NCBI GenBank assembly: GCA_036250195.1
Contig: JAVHZZ010000002.1
Span: 66,366,705 to 66,430,704 of the forward strand
Reading direction: 5' to 3'
Length of the DNA stretch: 64,000 nt
Source of the DNA: Mixophyes australis
Taxonomy: Eukaryota > Chordata > Amphibia > Anura > Limnodynastidae
Each line of letters opens with the position of its first letter. Within the stretch, counting starts at the first letter, position 1. Both the position numbers and the translations under genes were made by a program. Under the pieces are notes generated by a model. It made no database searches. It saw nothing but the letters and a program-made list of their open reading frames with translations, and was not told the origin of the DNA. Positions 32,916 to 44,331 of this stretch are shown here, one piece after another.

Positions 32916-33477
32916 GGATCGATGTCATCTTCCTCCTGGCCAGCAACCTCGGCCTCTTGTACCCATGGAATGCACTGATATGAAAAAAATCCTTTATTAA
33001 TTGCAGACTTTAGACTCACCTGGGGTCTAAACATAATAGACAATACATACTTCCACAAAACAAAGCTTGGTATAAAAAGAAAGAAAGAAAAGGAACTATA
33101 TGCAAACGGCATAGCATAATGAACACTTCAAACAATGTAAAACATGAACCAACATTGCACAATGCATGTAAATATGTCTAAACATTTGAAACAATACAAG
33201 ATGGGAATTCATTGGGTGTATTTGTATTTGTGCAACGGTGAACATTTTAAAATAATGGACAGACAATTTGTAAGCATTCCCATATACTCACATATATGTT
33301 CACATATAACACATATGCCATGCGTTGTTCCTACTGAGACACATATGTCAAAATTTCACCTACCTCTTTTCAGTAAGAAGTCAGCAGAGTATTTTCCTGA
33401 GCTTTCTGTTTAGAATCTAAATGACACAAAAGTGCCCACCTGCCTTGATATTATTATGTTATTGGGTGAGATGAGTG
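32916..33477 (-). other. Unassigned; acidic C-terminus-like piece
   Basis: The minus strand at about 33060-32920 encodes 'WVQEAEVAGQEEDDIDPG', resembling acidic tails of HARBI1-type transposases. A GTGAGT donor (about 33020) and a pyrimidine tract plus CAG acceptor before it would give a very short intron. This is weak evidence. Confidence 0.25.
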
Positions 33478-35517
33478 CAGGCCCGGCGCTCCCATTAGGC
33501 AACGTTAGGCAGTTGCCTAGGGCGCCGGGCTCTGGAGGGCGGCACTGAAGCGGGGGACCCAGTGATGATTTAGAAATAAATTCTACCGCCCGCCCGCCTG
33601 CCCGCCCGCTCGCCCGCCCGCTCGATCGCTATAATGCGGTGCTACCCGGCGCCTGGCAGCGTTGTGACATCACGACGCACGACGCTGCCAGTGAAGAGGA
33701 GCTGACAGAGAAAGAAGACAGAAGCGAGGAAGAAGAGAAAGGAAGGAAAATGAAGAAGTTAAGGTGAGTACAGGAAAGAGGAGGCTACAGATAACAGGAG
33801 GGGACGGGGGACGGATGCTATACATAGGGGGGAGAACGGAAGCTACAGAAAGAGGGGGGAATGGAAGCTACAGTAAGGAGGGAGAATGGAGGCTATACAA
33901 AGGGGGGGAGAATGGAGGCTATACAAAGGGGGGAGAATGGAGGCTATACAAAGGGGGGAGAATGGAGGCTATACAAAGGGGGGAGAATGGAGGCTATACA
34001 AAGGGGGAGAATGGAGGCTATACAAAGGGGGGAGAATGGAGGCTATACAAAGGGGGGAGAATGGAGGCTATACAAAGGGGGAGAATGGAGGCTATACAAA
34101 GGGGAAGAATGGAGGATACAGAAAGAGGGGGGAATGGAAGCTACAGTAAGGTGCGAGAATGGAGGCTATACAAAGGGGGGAGAATGGAGGCTATACAAAG
34201 GGGGGAGAATGGAGGCTATACAAAGGGGGGAGAATGGAGGCTATACAAAGGGGGAGAATGGAGGCTATACAGAAGGGGGAGAATGGAGGCTATACAAAGG
34301 GGGAGAGAGAATGGAGGCTATACAAAGGGGGGGAGAGAATGGAGGCTATACAAAGGGGGAGAGAGAATGGAGGCTATACAAAGGAGGAGAGAGAATGGAG
34401 GCTATACAAAGGGGGGGGGAGAATGGAGGCTATACAAAGGGGGTGGAGAATGGAGGCTATACAAAGGGGGGGTAGAATGGAGGCTACAGAATGGGGGGGA
34501 ATGGAGGCTATACAAAGGGGGTGAGAATGGAGGCTATACAAAGGGGGGAGAATGGAGGCTATACAAAGGGGGGGAATGGAGGCTACAGAAAGGGGGGAGA
34601 ATGGATGCTACAGAAAATTGGGGGGGAGGAGGAGGCTGGAGAAAATAGGGAGACGGTGGATTACACTTAGAAATGTCCTTGAGTTAGAGACTATGGGGTC
34701 TTTATACTAAAATAGTGTCATGACAAAATGCAGCGATGCATAATGAAGCACAGCTTTAATTCACCTTGCTGGGGCTACTCTAGGATAGTTAAGGAACCAT
34801 TTACGTGTATTAGTATTTGCCCTCTATTTGGCTCTCCTTTGTTGCCCTCTATTAGTATAATTAATTTTACATCTGCAGAATACATTAACAAATGCAAATA
34901 AAATAGAACGGTCTGGATTATCTGTCATTTAGATTACCTTTCTCTATTTATTTGCATGTGTTAGTATATTTAATATATCATCTACAGAATACATTAATAG
35001 ACAGCAACAGAGGAGAGCCAAGTAGTGGCCAAATACTAAAAAAAAAGCCAAGTAGTGGGCAGGGGGGCATGTGAGTAAAGCTGGTGTCACCTATGCGGCT
35101 GGCATATGTGACACAAGCTGATGGGCAAGGGGTGAAATATGTGAGAACAGCTAGTGGGCAGATGGGCATGTGTGAGTGAAGTTGGTGGGCAGCGGGGTAC
35201 ATGTCAGTGTGTAACAGGTGAGTGATGTCATGTTTTCTTTTCTTTCGTTTGTTTTGTCCTGAAGTCTGGCATTTGGAGCCTCCCCTCTAGATATCCTGTG
35301 TTTACTCCTGGGCAGCAGTGAAGCCTGGACATCAGTGCTGCGTCAGACATCTAGACTGCATTGTAGCCAGCCAAGAGGAGGTAAGAGTTATTATTTTTAA
35401 GTGTGTTAGTGGCTGGGAAATTAGAATTTTTTTTTATTTTGAGGGGGAGGGGGGGGGGGGGGGGGTCGGCAAGCTTAAGCTCTGCCTAGGGTGCCGGGCA
35501 ACCTTGCACCCGCCCTG
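33478..35517. mobile_element. Non-autonomous hAT-type element, 2.04 kb
   Basis: The element starts CAGGCCCGGCGCTCCC and ends GGTGC..-type sequence reading CACCCGCCCTG (reverse complement CAGGGCGGGTG). Both sides carry the 8-bp target duplication GATGAGTG (33470-33477 and 35518-35525) without a mismatch, as expected for hAT. The subterminal TTGCCTAGGGCGCCGGGC is mirrored near 35487-35500. It has no transposase; the interior holds a CCCG-rich run, a large minisatellite and a G tract at 35440-35465. The intact duplication suggests a recent insertion. Confidence 0.88.
33826..34618. repeat. G-rich minisatellite, about 30 copies of a 24-28-bp unit
   Basis: The unit is GAATGGAGGCTATACAAAGG followed by four to seven G and GA. 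Variants include 'GGATACAGAAAG' units and GAGAGA spacers. No frame of the unit contains a stop, so the plus strand is open in all three frames for 87 to 294 codons (repeating ENGGYTKG, EWRLYKGG or RMEAIQRG). It is a repeat, not a gene. Confidence 0.95.
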
Positions 35518-35562
35518 GATGAGTGGTGTCAGGTGTTTAGGTAAATTGACAATAATGCCAAA

Positions 35563-35563
<1 letters not shown>

Positions 35564-35592
<29 letters not shown>
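35564..35592. repeat. (GT)n microsatellite
   Basis: About 14 GT dinucleotides just outside the hAT element. Confidence 0.95.
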
Positions 35593-35595
<3 letters not shown>

Positions 35596-37448
35596 CTGTG
35601 CTTAATCATCACTATCATCTATCACTATCATCCATCACTTATGTTTGACCTGTAGCTGGTGCAAACTTTATGTCTGGAAAGGTACTTCTGCGCACCTGAA
35701 CTTGACTCACCCATATCAGCCAATGAATGTCTTTAATGTACTATGGCTTTGTTTAACCATCCCTTTCCCTCCCTGTTCTGCCCCTAAAAACATAGGCTGT
35801 AATCAGGGTCTTTTGCGCTTGAAGATGAATTGGACGTTTGTGTATTCACTGGTGTATGGTCTTTTTCAGTGAATGCACGGAGCGATTTTCCGCAAAATAC
35901 GGCATGTATCGGCACTTATGTTTGCTGATGATCAGGCCCATATATATCAATGTATGTTAATGTGGCCGAATAGTACCAACTGCTCTACCAATCCTGACAG
36001 TGTCTATCCATAACTACATTTGCCACAATCAGAATATAAAATAATTATTGGTATGCTTTCTGCAAGCAGGCTGAGTCTTACCTGCACATTGCTTTCCAAG
36101 GTATGTACTCTCCTCCTCATGCAACTCGTGCCAGCGGATTCCTTGTTTGTTCAATAAATACTAGTTGAAGGGAGGCAATTAGCCAGAAAGCAGTTAAAAT
36201 CATGTGAGTGAGTGACAGGAGTACTCACCATTCAATGTTGATTGCAGCAGAAAAATATCAGCCAATAGAGACAGAGAGGAGGGTTTTGCTGATCTTCTTA
36301 ATTGCTGGCTTGGGCAGTTCTCTTCCTGTTCCTGCATCCGGATTCCACCCTCCCACCCGGCAAATGGTAGTTAATGGGTGCATTTTAATGGTAACTAGTA
36401 ATTTAATTTCTCATTTATGGTAGGAGAGCATTGCAGTCAGTCGGTTTGCATATGGTGTTGGGTTCATCTAGTCATAGGTTACTAACCCCCCTTCCCCACT
36501 GTTGGTGTCAACAGATAGTTGGTCCGCCTGTGAGGAAGACCCTCATCCGATATCTACAGATTAATACCGGCAGTTAAGAAGGGGCGGTGTAGTCTTGCCG
36601 TTTGGACAGATTTTAGCACTGGCCAATAGATAAGGTATCATCCTGGCTTGGTGATAATATTATCTGACCTTTCCACTGTTATTGCTTTTGCTTTTGCGGA
36701 CTGCCCTGCTCTCGTCCGCCATCCAGTTAAGTTAATACGTTCAACTTAATAAATTTATATTCTTATTCCAATGTAAATTTCTTGTCCGTGTCGTTATTTG
36801 GTTTACATAAGATGTTTAGTTAATTGTATTGTGTGACAGGATGGGAACTTCCTCGCTATGCATTTTAAAATTTTGGGAGAAATATCTAAATGGTTGAGTG
36901 TACAGATAGATAGCTTAATTTACAGTGCAATACACCAAACAGCATTCCATTATAATACAGAATGCATTTTAAAGTAACTATATAGAATCTTAGTATTCTT
37001 TAATATACTGCCAATGGTTAGTACAAAGGTTCAATTGTTTTGACTCCTTCATAAAGATCTACTTAAAAAGAGCCATCGAATGCTGCCAAACTCATCCTTA
37101 TTTGTCTTTCCTTGTTTTATAAATGTAATGGAATTTTGATATTAATATCCATACACTTACTTATATTAGCTTTGGTAATGATTTGTACTTGAAATTAAAC
37201 TAAAATAATAGCAAATAGTATATGCAGTTTTAATCACATACAAATAAAATTTGCTGATGTAAACTAATTGAAAATATACAAAATCTGCAATCATTTTAGC
37301 ACAATCCATCTATAAAATAAAATGTAATTTTTTTAGTCTGCTTAAGGGTATGTAAGTTCTTTAACAGAAGCCATCAAGCATCCTATTTGCAACATACCAG
37401 CCCTTATATTGCAAAATAATTCCACTGTTTTATTTAAGGGACTTCAGA
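35593..37448. other. Unassigned; possible retroelement 3' end near 36430-36790
   Basis: The right boundary of the nested block lies at 35939. The part 36430-36790 is GC-richer, ends in an AATAAAT signal (about 36748) and resembles, from memory, 3' ends of frog DIRS-like elements. I found no coding sequence to support this. The remainder is AT-rich and featureless. Confidence 0.25.
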
Positions 37449-37497
37449 TGTGGGTCTAGAAACACCTCAGTGACAACTCTCAGGAGTGAAACATAAT

Positions 37498-37803
37498 GGG
37501 CCTGATTCATTAAGGAAAGTAAAGCAAAACAAAGGGAGTAACTTTGCACCCTGGCAAAACCAGGTTGCCTTGGAGGGGGAGGTAAATTTAAAATGTGGGG
37601 ACAGATTTATAGTTTGGATAGTGCATGTCCTAGATCAGCTTTACATTTCAGTGTAAAAATAAAGATATCAAGTATTTGTGTGCTAGATGAAAAACTTATG
37701 TGCAAAATAATAAACTGATTTGCACCCCTTGCATTGTAACATTGTTTGTCCAGGAGAAGATTTGCTCCTTTATTTGCCTTACTTTCCTTTATGAATCAGG
37801 CCC
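37498..37803. mobile_element. Foldback MITE, GGGCCTGATTCAT family, in an LTR
   Basis: It begins GGGCCTGATTCATTAAGG and ends with the mirrored ATGAATCAGGCCC. Internal blocks ('CAAGTATTTGTGTGCTA', 'CACCCCTTGCATTGTAACAT') match the MITE at 28469. Flanks are AAT and AAA. The other LTR has the uninterrupted sequence 'CATAATGTCTTTACT', which aligns across the insertion and supports a 3-bp duplication. Confidence 0.9.
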
Positions 37804-38189
37804 AAAGTGTTTACTTAGCATGACATACATAACTAGAATGCAGAACAGACAAAAAAGAACTTCCCAGCATGCATAGCCAACCACCTCACTTCCTGCCAGA
37901 ACATACATTTACATCCTTCCCTTCAAGATACAGATTATGGGTTAGAACTAAATTGGCAGTGGGGGTAGGATGAGGTAGCAAGTTAATGGGAGTAAAGGCC
38001 AAGGAAGTATTACCATTAAGTTACATAGTCCTGGAATTTCGAATTAGGCTTAGACACGTGACCAGACCTCATGTCTGAATGTATGGCCATGGGCCTATCA
38101 GATCTTGACTCCTGTGATGTGTAAATAGTTCTGCGTCAACCATAGTTGAATTGGTTGCTGGAGTAACTTCCTCAGGCACACTCAACAGG

Positions 38190-38883
38190 TGCTTAGTTAT
38201 GCTTAGTGGCACTCTCAGCTTGTACCACACAACTGTTGGGACGAACAGATTCTTGAAGGACAGTGACAGGTATCATATCCACAAGGAGTTTGCATTCGGA
38301 CAGCTTGACCTGGAACAAGATGTGGAAGACGATGTGCTGCTCTGTTATAACTTCTTTTGTTGGACAGCCGCTTTGAGGCAAGTTCCATTTGTAATTGTGT
38401 TTGTATTTGCTGTTGCAATTGTTTCCTTCTAACAGAGATGAGAGTCCTGGTGCGGCATGCCAATAATCGCTAGGCAGGTAATGGTAAACTATCCCATGGT
38501 GTATTCCTTTGGTTATACAATGCTGCATAGATGTCAGTGCTATCACGTGCATTTTTCCAGCAGGTGTTTGTCTGAGCGGACAACTCTTTCCGCTACTCCA
38601 TTGGATTGAGGATAGTGGGGACTGTTGGTAGACGGTTGAAAGTCCCAGGTTGTTTGCAAACTCTTTGAACTCTCTACTCATGAATTGCATGGCATAGTAA
38701 GTGATGGGTTGTTGTGCGATACCATTTGTAAGTAAAGATTCTATTGAGTTTGGCACTAACAGTAGTGTTGGTGAAATTGGGTAGGTAGTTGATCTCAAAC
38801 CAACCTGAATTAGAGTCCACCAAAACTAGATGTTCCGTTCCTCTCCATTCATAGACACCTGCAGCAATGACAGACCAGGGCAA
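38190..38883 (-). pseudogene. Ty3-type integrase fragment
   Basis: On the minus strand, 38883-38680 reads 'PWSVIAAGVYEWRGTEHLVLVDSNSGWFE' (split across families as the integrase core start, first D changed), and 38700-38640 reads 'FMSREFKEFANNLGLS', the block following the second catalytic Asp. Further down, another frame gives 'ACRTRTLISV' and 'SYNRAAHRLPHLVPGQAVRM', the C-terminal region of Gypsy-class integrases. At least two frameshifts separate these parts, so it is dead. Confidence 0.75.
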
Positions 38884-39319
38884 CTTGCAGTAATCGTGTC
38901 ATTGGCCACGCCTCTATATTAAATGACACAGTTTTAGCCAATTACAGCAGCAGGTAGGGCCACTATGATGCATGGATCAAGTCATAAGCCCCTCCCCACC
39001 ACTAAACTAAAGGTCGTCCAGGAACCAGGAGGTTTGCCTGCTCTCCCAGGAGTCCAAGAAATTCGAGTGTCTCACAGACATTCCAGGAGAGTAGGAAACT
39101 ATGATGTATATGTGGGTGTAGAAAGACTGCAGTGATAATTCTCAGGATTGAAACATAATGTCTTTACTCAGTATGACATACATAACTAGAATGTAGAACA
39201 GAGAACAGGAATTTCCCAGTATGCATAGCCAACAACCTCACTTCCTGCCAGGCTCTGGCAGGTCATACTAATACTGATGTTCTCCATCTCTTCTTAAGAT
39301 GTCTTTCTATGCACAGCAG

Positions 39320-39507
39320 GGGGTAAATGTATTAATGTCCGGATTCTTCAACTCTGGCGTGTTCAGCGTCTTCGGCGATTAAATTTAAAGCGGCTCTGCA
39401 TTGTAAAGGGAAGTTTCCCTTTACAATGCAGCGCCGCTTTAAATTTAATCGCCGAAGACGCTGAACACGCCGGAGTTGAAGAATCCGGACATTAGTACAT
39501 TTACCCC
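39320..39507. mobile_element. 188-bp hairpin MITE with CAG flanks
   Basis: The whole element is one inverted repeat: GGGGTAAATGTATTAATG at the left is mirrored at the right, and I count about three mismatches over 92-bp arms around a centre near 39414. It is flanked on both sides by CAG (39317-39319 and 39508-39510). Its terminus matches the larger element at 55751-56681. Confidence 0.92.
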
Positions 39508-39934
39508 CAGATCTCATGTATTCAAACCTGAATGGCTGGCAGTGGACACCTGTTTTATATGTCAGAAGCAATGGTAGTCACTTGGCTTTAGGGCAAATAT
39601 AACATCAAACAGAAACATTTGTACTGATATGGACAGTTTTACCAGGATGTCAATTTTCTGAATACCTGATTTGTATAAGATCAGATAGTGATTTATATTT
39701 GTTTTTACCTAAGTGTTAAAGTAATGAGCTTCTCAGTATTATAGAAATACAAACCTGCTTGGTTTAAGTGGTATTGTGAATTTATGCAGGGATATGGCTT
39801 TGTGGCATACCATTGCATTGGGGAAGCTTTTTTTTTTGCTTTAGGAAAATGTACACAAGAAATGCCTCGTGAATGAGCTGATCTTTTAATATTAATCTTT
39901 GTTTTTCTTATACACAGCAATTCACTATAAGAAC

Positions 39935-41274
39935 TAGAGATGGGCGGGTCCGGTTCCCCGAGAACCGAACCTACCCGAACTTTGGCTATCCGAGTACCGA
40001 GCTGAGTAGCTACTCTCCCGCCCGCTCCGAATCCAAATCGAGGCCGAATGTCATCGTGACGTCGTCGGATCTCGTGGCTCGGTTCTCGCGATACTTCAAG
40101 ATTATAAATACACGCCTCCACAGCAATCCATCGCCATTTGATAGAGGGAGAGAGCAGGGTGTAGTCACAGGCTGATTAGAGCAGGGACAGAGAATACAAT
40201 ATTCTTATTCCAATTACTGTAACAAAAATCGCTAGAGAAGAGAGGAGGATAGAGGTTTATTTTATTTTTTTAATATTTAGCACTCCCCAGTGCTTTTGGG
40301 GTGTCCCCCATAATTGTGCATAAATATTTCTGGCTGTCAAAAGTAATATCTGTCAGCAGTATCTACCAAATAATTTTTAGCATTCCCCAGTGCTTTTGGA
40401 GTGTCCCCCATAATTGTGCATAAATATTTCTGGCTGTCAAAAGTCATATCTGTCAGCAGTATCTACCAAATAATTTTTTAGCACTCCCCAGTGCTTTTGG
40501 GGTGTCTAGAATATATAACGGCTGAATAGTTTTCTATTTTACTCCTAGTGGAGAGGGGATCTGATGCAGACAGATACCAAACTGCCTTTGTCCATTTCTT
40601 TGTAAATTCGAATTTCTAGTTCCACAGTCTGTGCAGGCTGCTTTTTTATATTCAACTACAAGTGGAGGGCGGGGGGGCATAGATAGCCACCAAACTACCG
40701 TGGTCCATTTAATTTTACTTTCTAGTTCCACAGTCTGTGCAGGCTGCTTTTTTTATATTCAACTACAAGTGGAGGGCGGGGGGGGGGGGGGCATAGATAG
40801 CCACCAAACTACCGTGGTCCATTTAATTTTACTTTCTAGTTCCACAGTCTGTGCAGGCTGCTTTTTTTAATATTCAACTACAAGTGTAGGGTGTAATATA
40901 CACCCAAAGACAATGGCTACATTGCCAATAATCAAAGATGGAGGAGGTAGACAACCAGGTTTGTCTGTATAATTTGCAGACAAGTGTTCGAATTAAGGAC
41001 GGCCTACCAGGGATTAAACTGTTTCTTTCATAATTTATTAGCTTTAGAATTACCTCACTTATCTAAGAAACTGGTGGAGCACTAAATTAGGTTATTTTAG
41101 ACCAAAAAAATGGTATTTTTTTCAAAATTAGCAAAACAAAACCAAACAAAACCAAAACCAAACAAAACCAAAACACGCAAGGGCGGTTTTGCAAAACCAA
41201 AACCAAAACACGATGGTAATCCAGATCCAAAACCGAATACAAAACCAAAACACGGGGGTCAGTGACCATCTTTA
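39935..41274. mobile_element. Non-autonomous hAT element, 1.34 kb
   Basis: It starts TAGAGATGGGCGGGTCC and ends GGTCAGTGACCATCTTTA (reverse TAAAGATGGTCACTGACC). The 8-bp duplication ATAAGAAC is perfect at 39927-39934 and 41275-41282. Inside are two tandem arrays, a ~101-bp unit at 40281-40505 and a ~113-bp unit at 40613-40890, and an AAACCAAA-rich right end (41130-41250). No transposase remains. The left end shares GGTTCCCCGAGAACCGAAC with the hAT relic ending at 5362. Confidence 0.9.
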
Positions 41275-42929
41275 ATAAGAACCCACATTTTGCTCAGCAC
41301 CGAAGGCATTCAGCAATAATGGCTTAATGTACTTTATTAAAAGCAAGTGTGGTCTGGAGTTTATCTGCTAAATAGACCTGTTCCACTCAAGACAGGCTGA
41401 TATTTAAAGGAGGACAAGAAAATACGTTTGTTATCACATTATTCAGAATATTGGCCTTATTGACCCTTGCTGTGGATGTCTGCTTTTCTCCCGAATATTT
41501 CTTCCATTCATTCTTCTCATACTCCCACTTTGAGGAGGAACCCTCAACAAGCCACATTTCTGACACCTCCTGCTTCAAACCCAAAAAGTCAGAAGGATCG
41601 TGAGGCCCTGCTTTCACGGTCTGTATTCATACTGAAAATCAATATCAAGCGAGCTTTTGCCCTTCTGCTCTTGTCAAAACCCGAGTCCCTACTATCCCGG
41701 CCAATGGAGGAAAAGGGGGAGGAGTAGAGGAGGGGTCAAGGGGCATGCATCTGCACTGAGCTGCACACTGTAATAGGCTGCGCTGCATTCCCTGTATACC
41801 TATGTACTGAATGTCCACGGCTGCCTATGTATAGTGTGCATGTGGACCCTCCAGTTTAGGAATTTTCGCTACACCCCCCCCCTCCACAAATGGCACAATC
41901 TTTTACCTGCTGCTCAGGCAGCAGTGCCTATAACCTTATGCTAGCATGCATAGAGCATATGTGTAACTTCAAAGGAGGTGGGCGGTAGAAGTGCTGGTTT
42001 GTCATACCGCCACACTTCGAGCACTGATACAAACAGTCAGCAACAAAAAGCAACCAAGAAAGTAATATAGGAAAATGCTGTACTATCAGCTGCTTCTCTT
42101 TATTGGTTAGACTAATAAAAACCACTTTATAAATATATAATGCAACTTCTGGACCTGGTACTCACCTGTCAGAGGGAATGGGTGCTGGGATTTGATTGCC
42201 TTGAGATAAACACTTTCTAGAAATAGGGAGCCGTCCAATGCAGTCTTGGGAGCCAAAAATTATGCTTTCCAGCAAGCCCGAGCAGTATGTGATGTGAAAT
42301 TGGGACTTTTGACACCAGAACAAGCTAAAGAAATAGGAGAAATGTGGGAGTGTGTCAGAGGAGGAGGTAGACACGGCCATTGATGTGTTGACTGCCATAC
42401 TCTGAGGAACCACAGAAACAGAGAAGCAAGTGCTTGCGCAGCTACTCGGCATGTTAGAGAGGAAGAAACACAGTAAATGTTAGTACTGTGTGCTTAAGAG
42501 CCATAGAGTGAAGGCTTCACATTCCCTAGACAAAGCTAACTCACAGACCAAGCTGCAATGCTTACAGACAGAGCTGTAACATTTACATACATGATTGTAA
42601 GTTTAGTCATGAAAGCTGCCAATTCGTAGGGGAGAAAATCAACATTGCTAGAAGTAGCTGCCAGACAAACAGAGGGATATGCCAATCCCAGAGGGATGTT
42701 TGTCACAGCCAGAGATCAAGCTACCAAGGGTCTTGTACAAGCTACAAGAGAAGCAGAGTGAGTCCAGGTACAGCTCAGAGGAAAAGATGGAGTCCTATAC
42801 CATCTTTCACAGTACTGGTTGCTCCCAGTAGGGAATCACTTGACTGGGGTAGCTATCTTGTTTGTTGGCCCCAGCTTTTCATGTGGTGTCCATGCACAGT
42901 TTTATTACGAATCATGTTGAACATATTTC
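41275..42929. other. Unassigned DNA
   Basis: Contains the right hAT target duplication at its start. The segment 42160-42760 is moderately purine-rich, with no motif or gene I recognise. Confidence 0.4.
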
Positions 42930-43646
42930 TGTCACGAGTCGCGGCAGTGCTTGTGCCTCCGCTCCTCATTATTTTTAGTCTGGCCACGCCTGGCCATCGC
43001 TATGGTAACCAGGATGTCACTTCCCTCTTTTCCGTCCTGACCGTCACCAGGGCAATGCATGGCAAATTTCTCTAATAAGCGCATCGTCTCGGCAAACTGA
43101 CAGCTACAAGCACGCACATTCTGTGCACATTAATTAGTAACCCCCTGATTAGGTAATTAGGATAGCTGGAGCTCTGGACTCTCATTGGTCAGTTTGGGTG
43201 GGTATATAATGCTTAGCCTCCCTGCCGGTTATAGCTTCTGTTCACATACTTGTTGACCTGCTCCATATTCCTGTGGATACTCCTGTAATCTGACTGATAA
43301 TTGTTATGACCTCAGTTTGTTCTGGACTCTGCTGTTTGCTGATTGTCCATGACCTCTGCCTGTTTACTGGATTCTCCTTGCTTGCAACCTGCCCTGACTC
43401 TTGACCTGTCCATGGTTATTATGATTACTTCAGACCCACAACCCTTGGACTGTTCCTGGTTAGTCTCTTGTTTTTTGGTTACTGCTCCCATCTCCAGTTT
43501 CTGTAAGTTCCCACTATGCTGAATTTAAGACCTGGGGGCACCTGAGTACCTGTGAGCGTAACGAGCTCTATGGGAAAGGCGGATGCTTAAAGCGAAGACC
43601 TCTACCATCTGTTCTGAGAGTTCATGTCAGTACCGTCAGCCATAAA
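42930..43646 (+). repeat. Gypsy LTR, 3'-truncated
   Basis: It begins TGTCACGAGTCGCGGCAGTG, has an X-box-like half site GGTAAC (43004-43009) followed by ACTTCC, a TATATAA box at 43203-43209, and a U5 part with 'AAGACCTGGGGGCACCTGAG' and 'GGAAAGGCGG'. The same blocks occur in the minus-strand LTR at 58521-59329, so both are one family. Here the last ~110 bases and the GTGACA end are missing, and DIRS sequence begins. Confidence 0.75.
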
Positions 43647-43657
43647 AGTTTCTAGGG

Positions 43658-44245
43658 GTGCCCCATTGCTTTGTGATCCAGCCCTCTGTTGAGGTGGGGG
43701 ATGCCACTTTTCTGCCAGGATGCATCATCATTACAGATGATGCAAGAAATGCCGTAGCTGAGGTGGATACTACTTCTGGTATCGGGGAGGAGGCTCATAG
43801 GTCCTATAACAAGTGGTTGGGGTGTGCTTACATTTTTGTCGAAAGCCGCTTATAGACTAGGCCTTCAGAATATATGCATTTTTTGTGATACCTGCACTTT
43901 ATTCATGATATGTATCATAGATCCAAAGGTACTATTTGGAGAAGGTATGATCATGATCGTGAAAAATCGAGAATTAATTTCGCTTGCAAGGATGTAGAGG
44001 TGTGGTTATATGTTGCACCGCCCAGCAGGGGTATTAGCGAGGGGTCTGGGCTGAAGAAATTCATTGACCAGGATAGACCTGGTATGCCCAGTCCCTTTCG
44101 AAACAGATGTTTAGCCTTTGATAGCTCTCAGTGCACAAAGGGACCTGACTATAGGTACAGACATGCTGGAACATGTTGTGGAGGGAACCACCCTGCCAAG
44201 AATTGTGCCAGGACTCAGCCCTTCCCTCCATCTGTAGTGTCTTAG
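43658..44245 (+). pseudogene. DIRS gag relic
   Basis: Frames from 43658 and 43910 give 'WRRYDHDREKSRINFACKDVEVW', matching the RYD..FR...A...W pattern of DIRS gag proteins, then a zinc-finger-like 'CLAFDSSQCTKG' and 'YRHAGTCCGGNHPAKNC' near 44105-44215. The latter pattern (C..C, RHxC, CGG.H....C) is characteristic. Frameshifts and stops lie between 43855 and 43910. Confidence 0.75.
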
Positions 44246-44331
44246 GATTTTAACATGGCCACTGGTCAAGGTCCCATCCCCAATTGAAGGTGAGCCATTG
44301 GTGAGATAACTCTCCTGATACCCATTCAGGG

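Larger units (their letters stand above)
27826..35939. mobile_element. Nested block bounded by GGGCCTGAT inverted ends (possible PIF/Harbinger-like element)
   Basis: The left end reads GGGCCTGATTCATCA and the right end, reversed, GGGCCTGATCATCAGCA. Flanks are TA on either side if the repeat is taken from the preceding T. Inside are a MITE with the same terminal motif, a CR1 relic and a hAT element. Removing these leaves about 4 kb, which includes a Pro/Tyr-rich open segment (30404-30977) and an acidic C-terminus-like piece near 32920-33060. That the two ends belong to one element is inference; independent copies are possible. Confidence 0.4.
37449..39250 (-). mobile_element. Small LTR-bounded Ty3-type relic
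   Basis: Two direct repeats, 37449-37898 (carrying a MITE; about 141 bp without it) and 39111-39250 (140 bp), share TG...CA ends and about 85% of bases by eye. Between them is a minus-strand integrase relic and little else, so most of gag and pol was deleted. Flanking bases do not show a matching target duplication. Calling the repeats LTRs is inference from position and ends. Confidence 0.6.

Noticed and set aside
33764..34648. 294-codon open frame
   Set aside because: It is the translation of a 24-28-bp minisatellite that is open in all three plus frames.
41087..41269. Leu/Val-rich 60-codon frame on the minus strand
   Set aside because: It is the reverse of the AAACCAAA-rich subterminal repeat of the hAT element.
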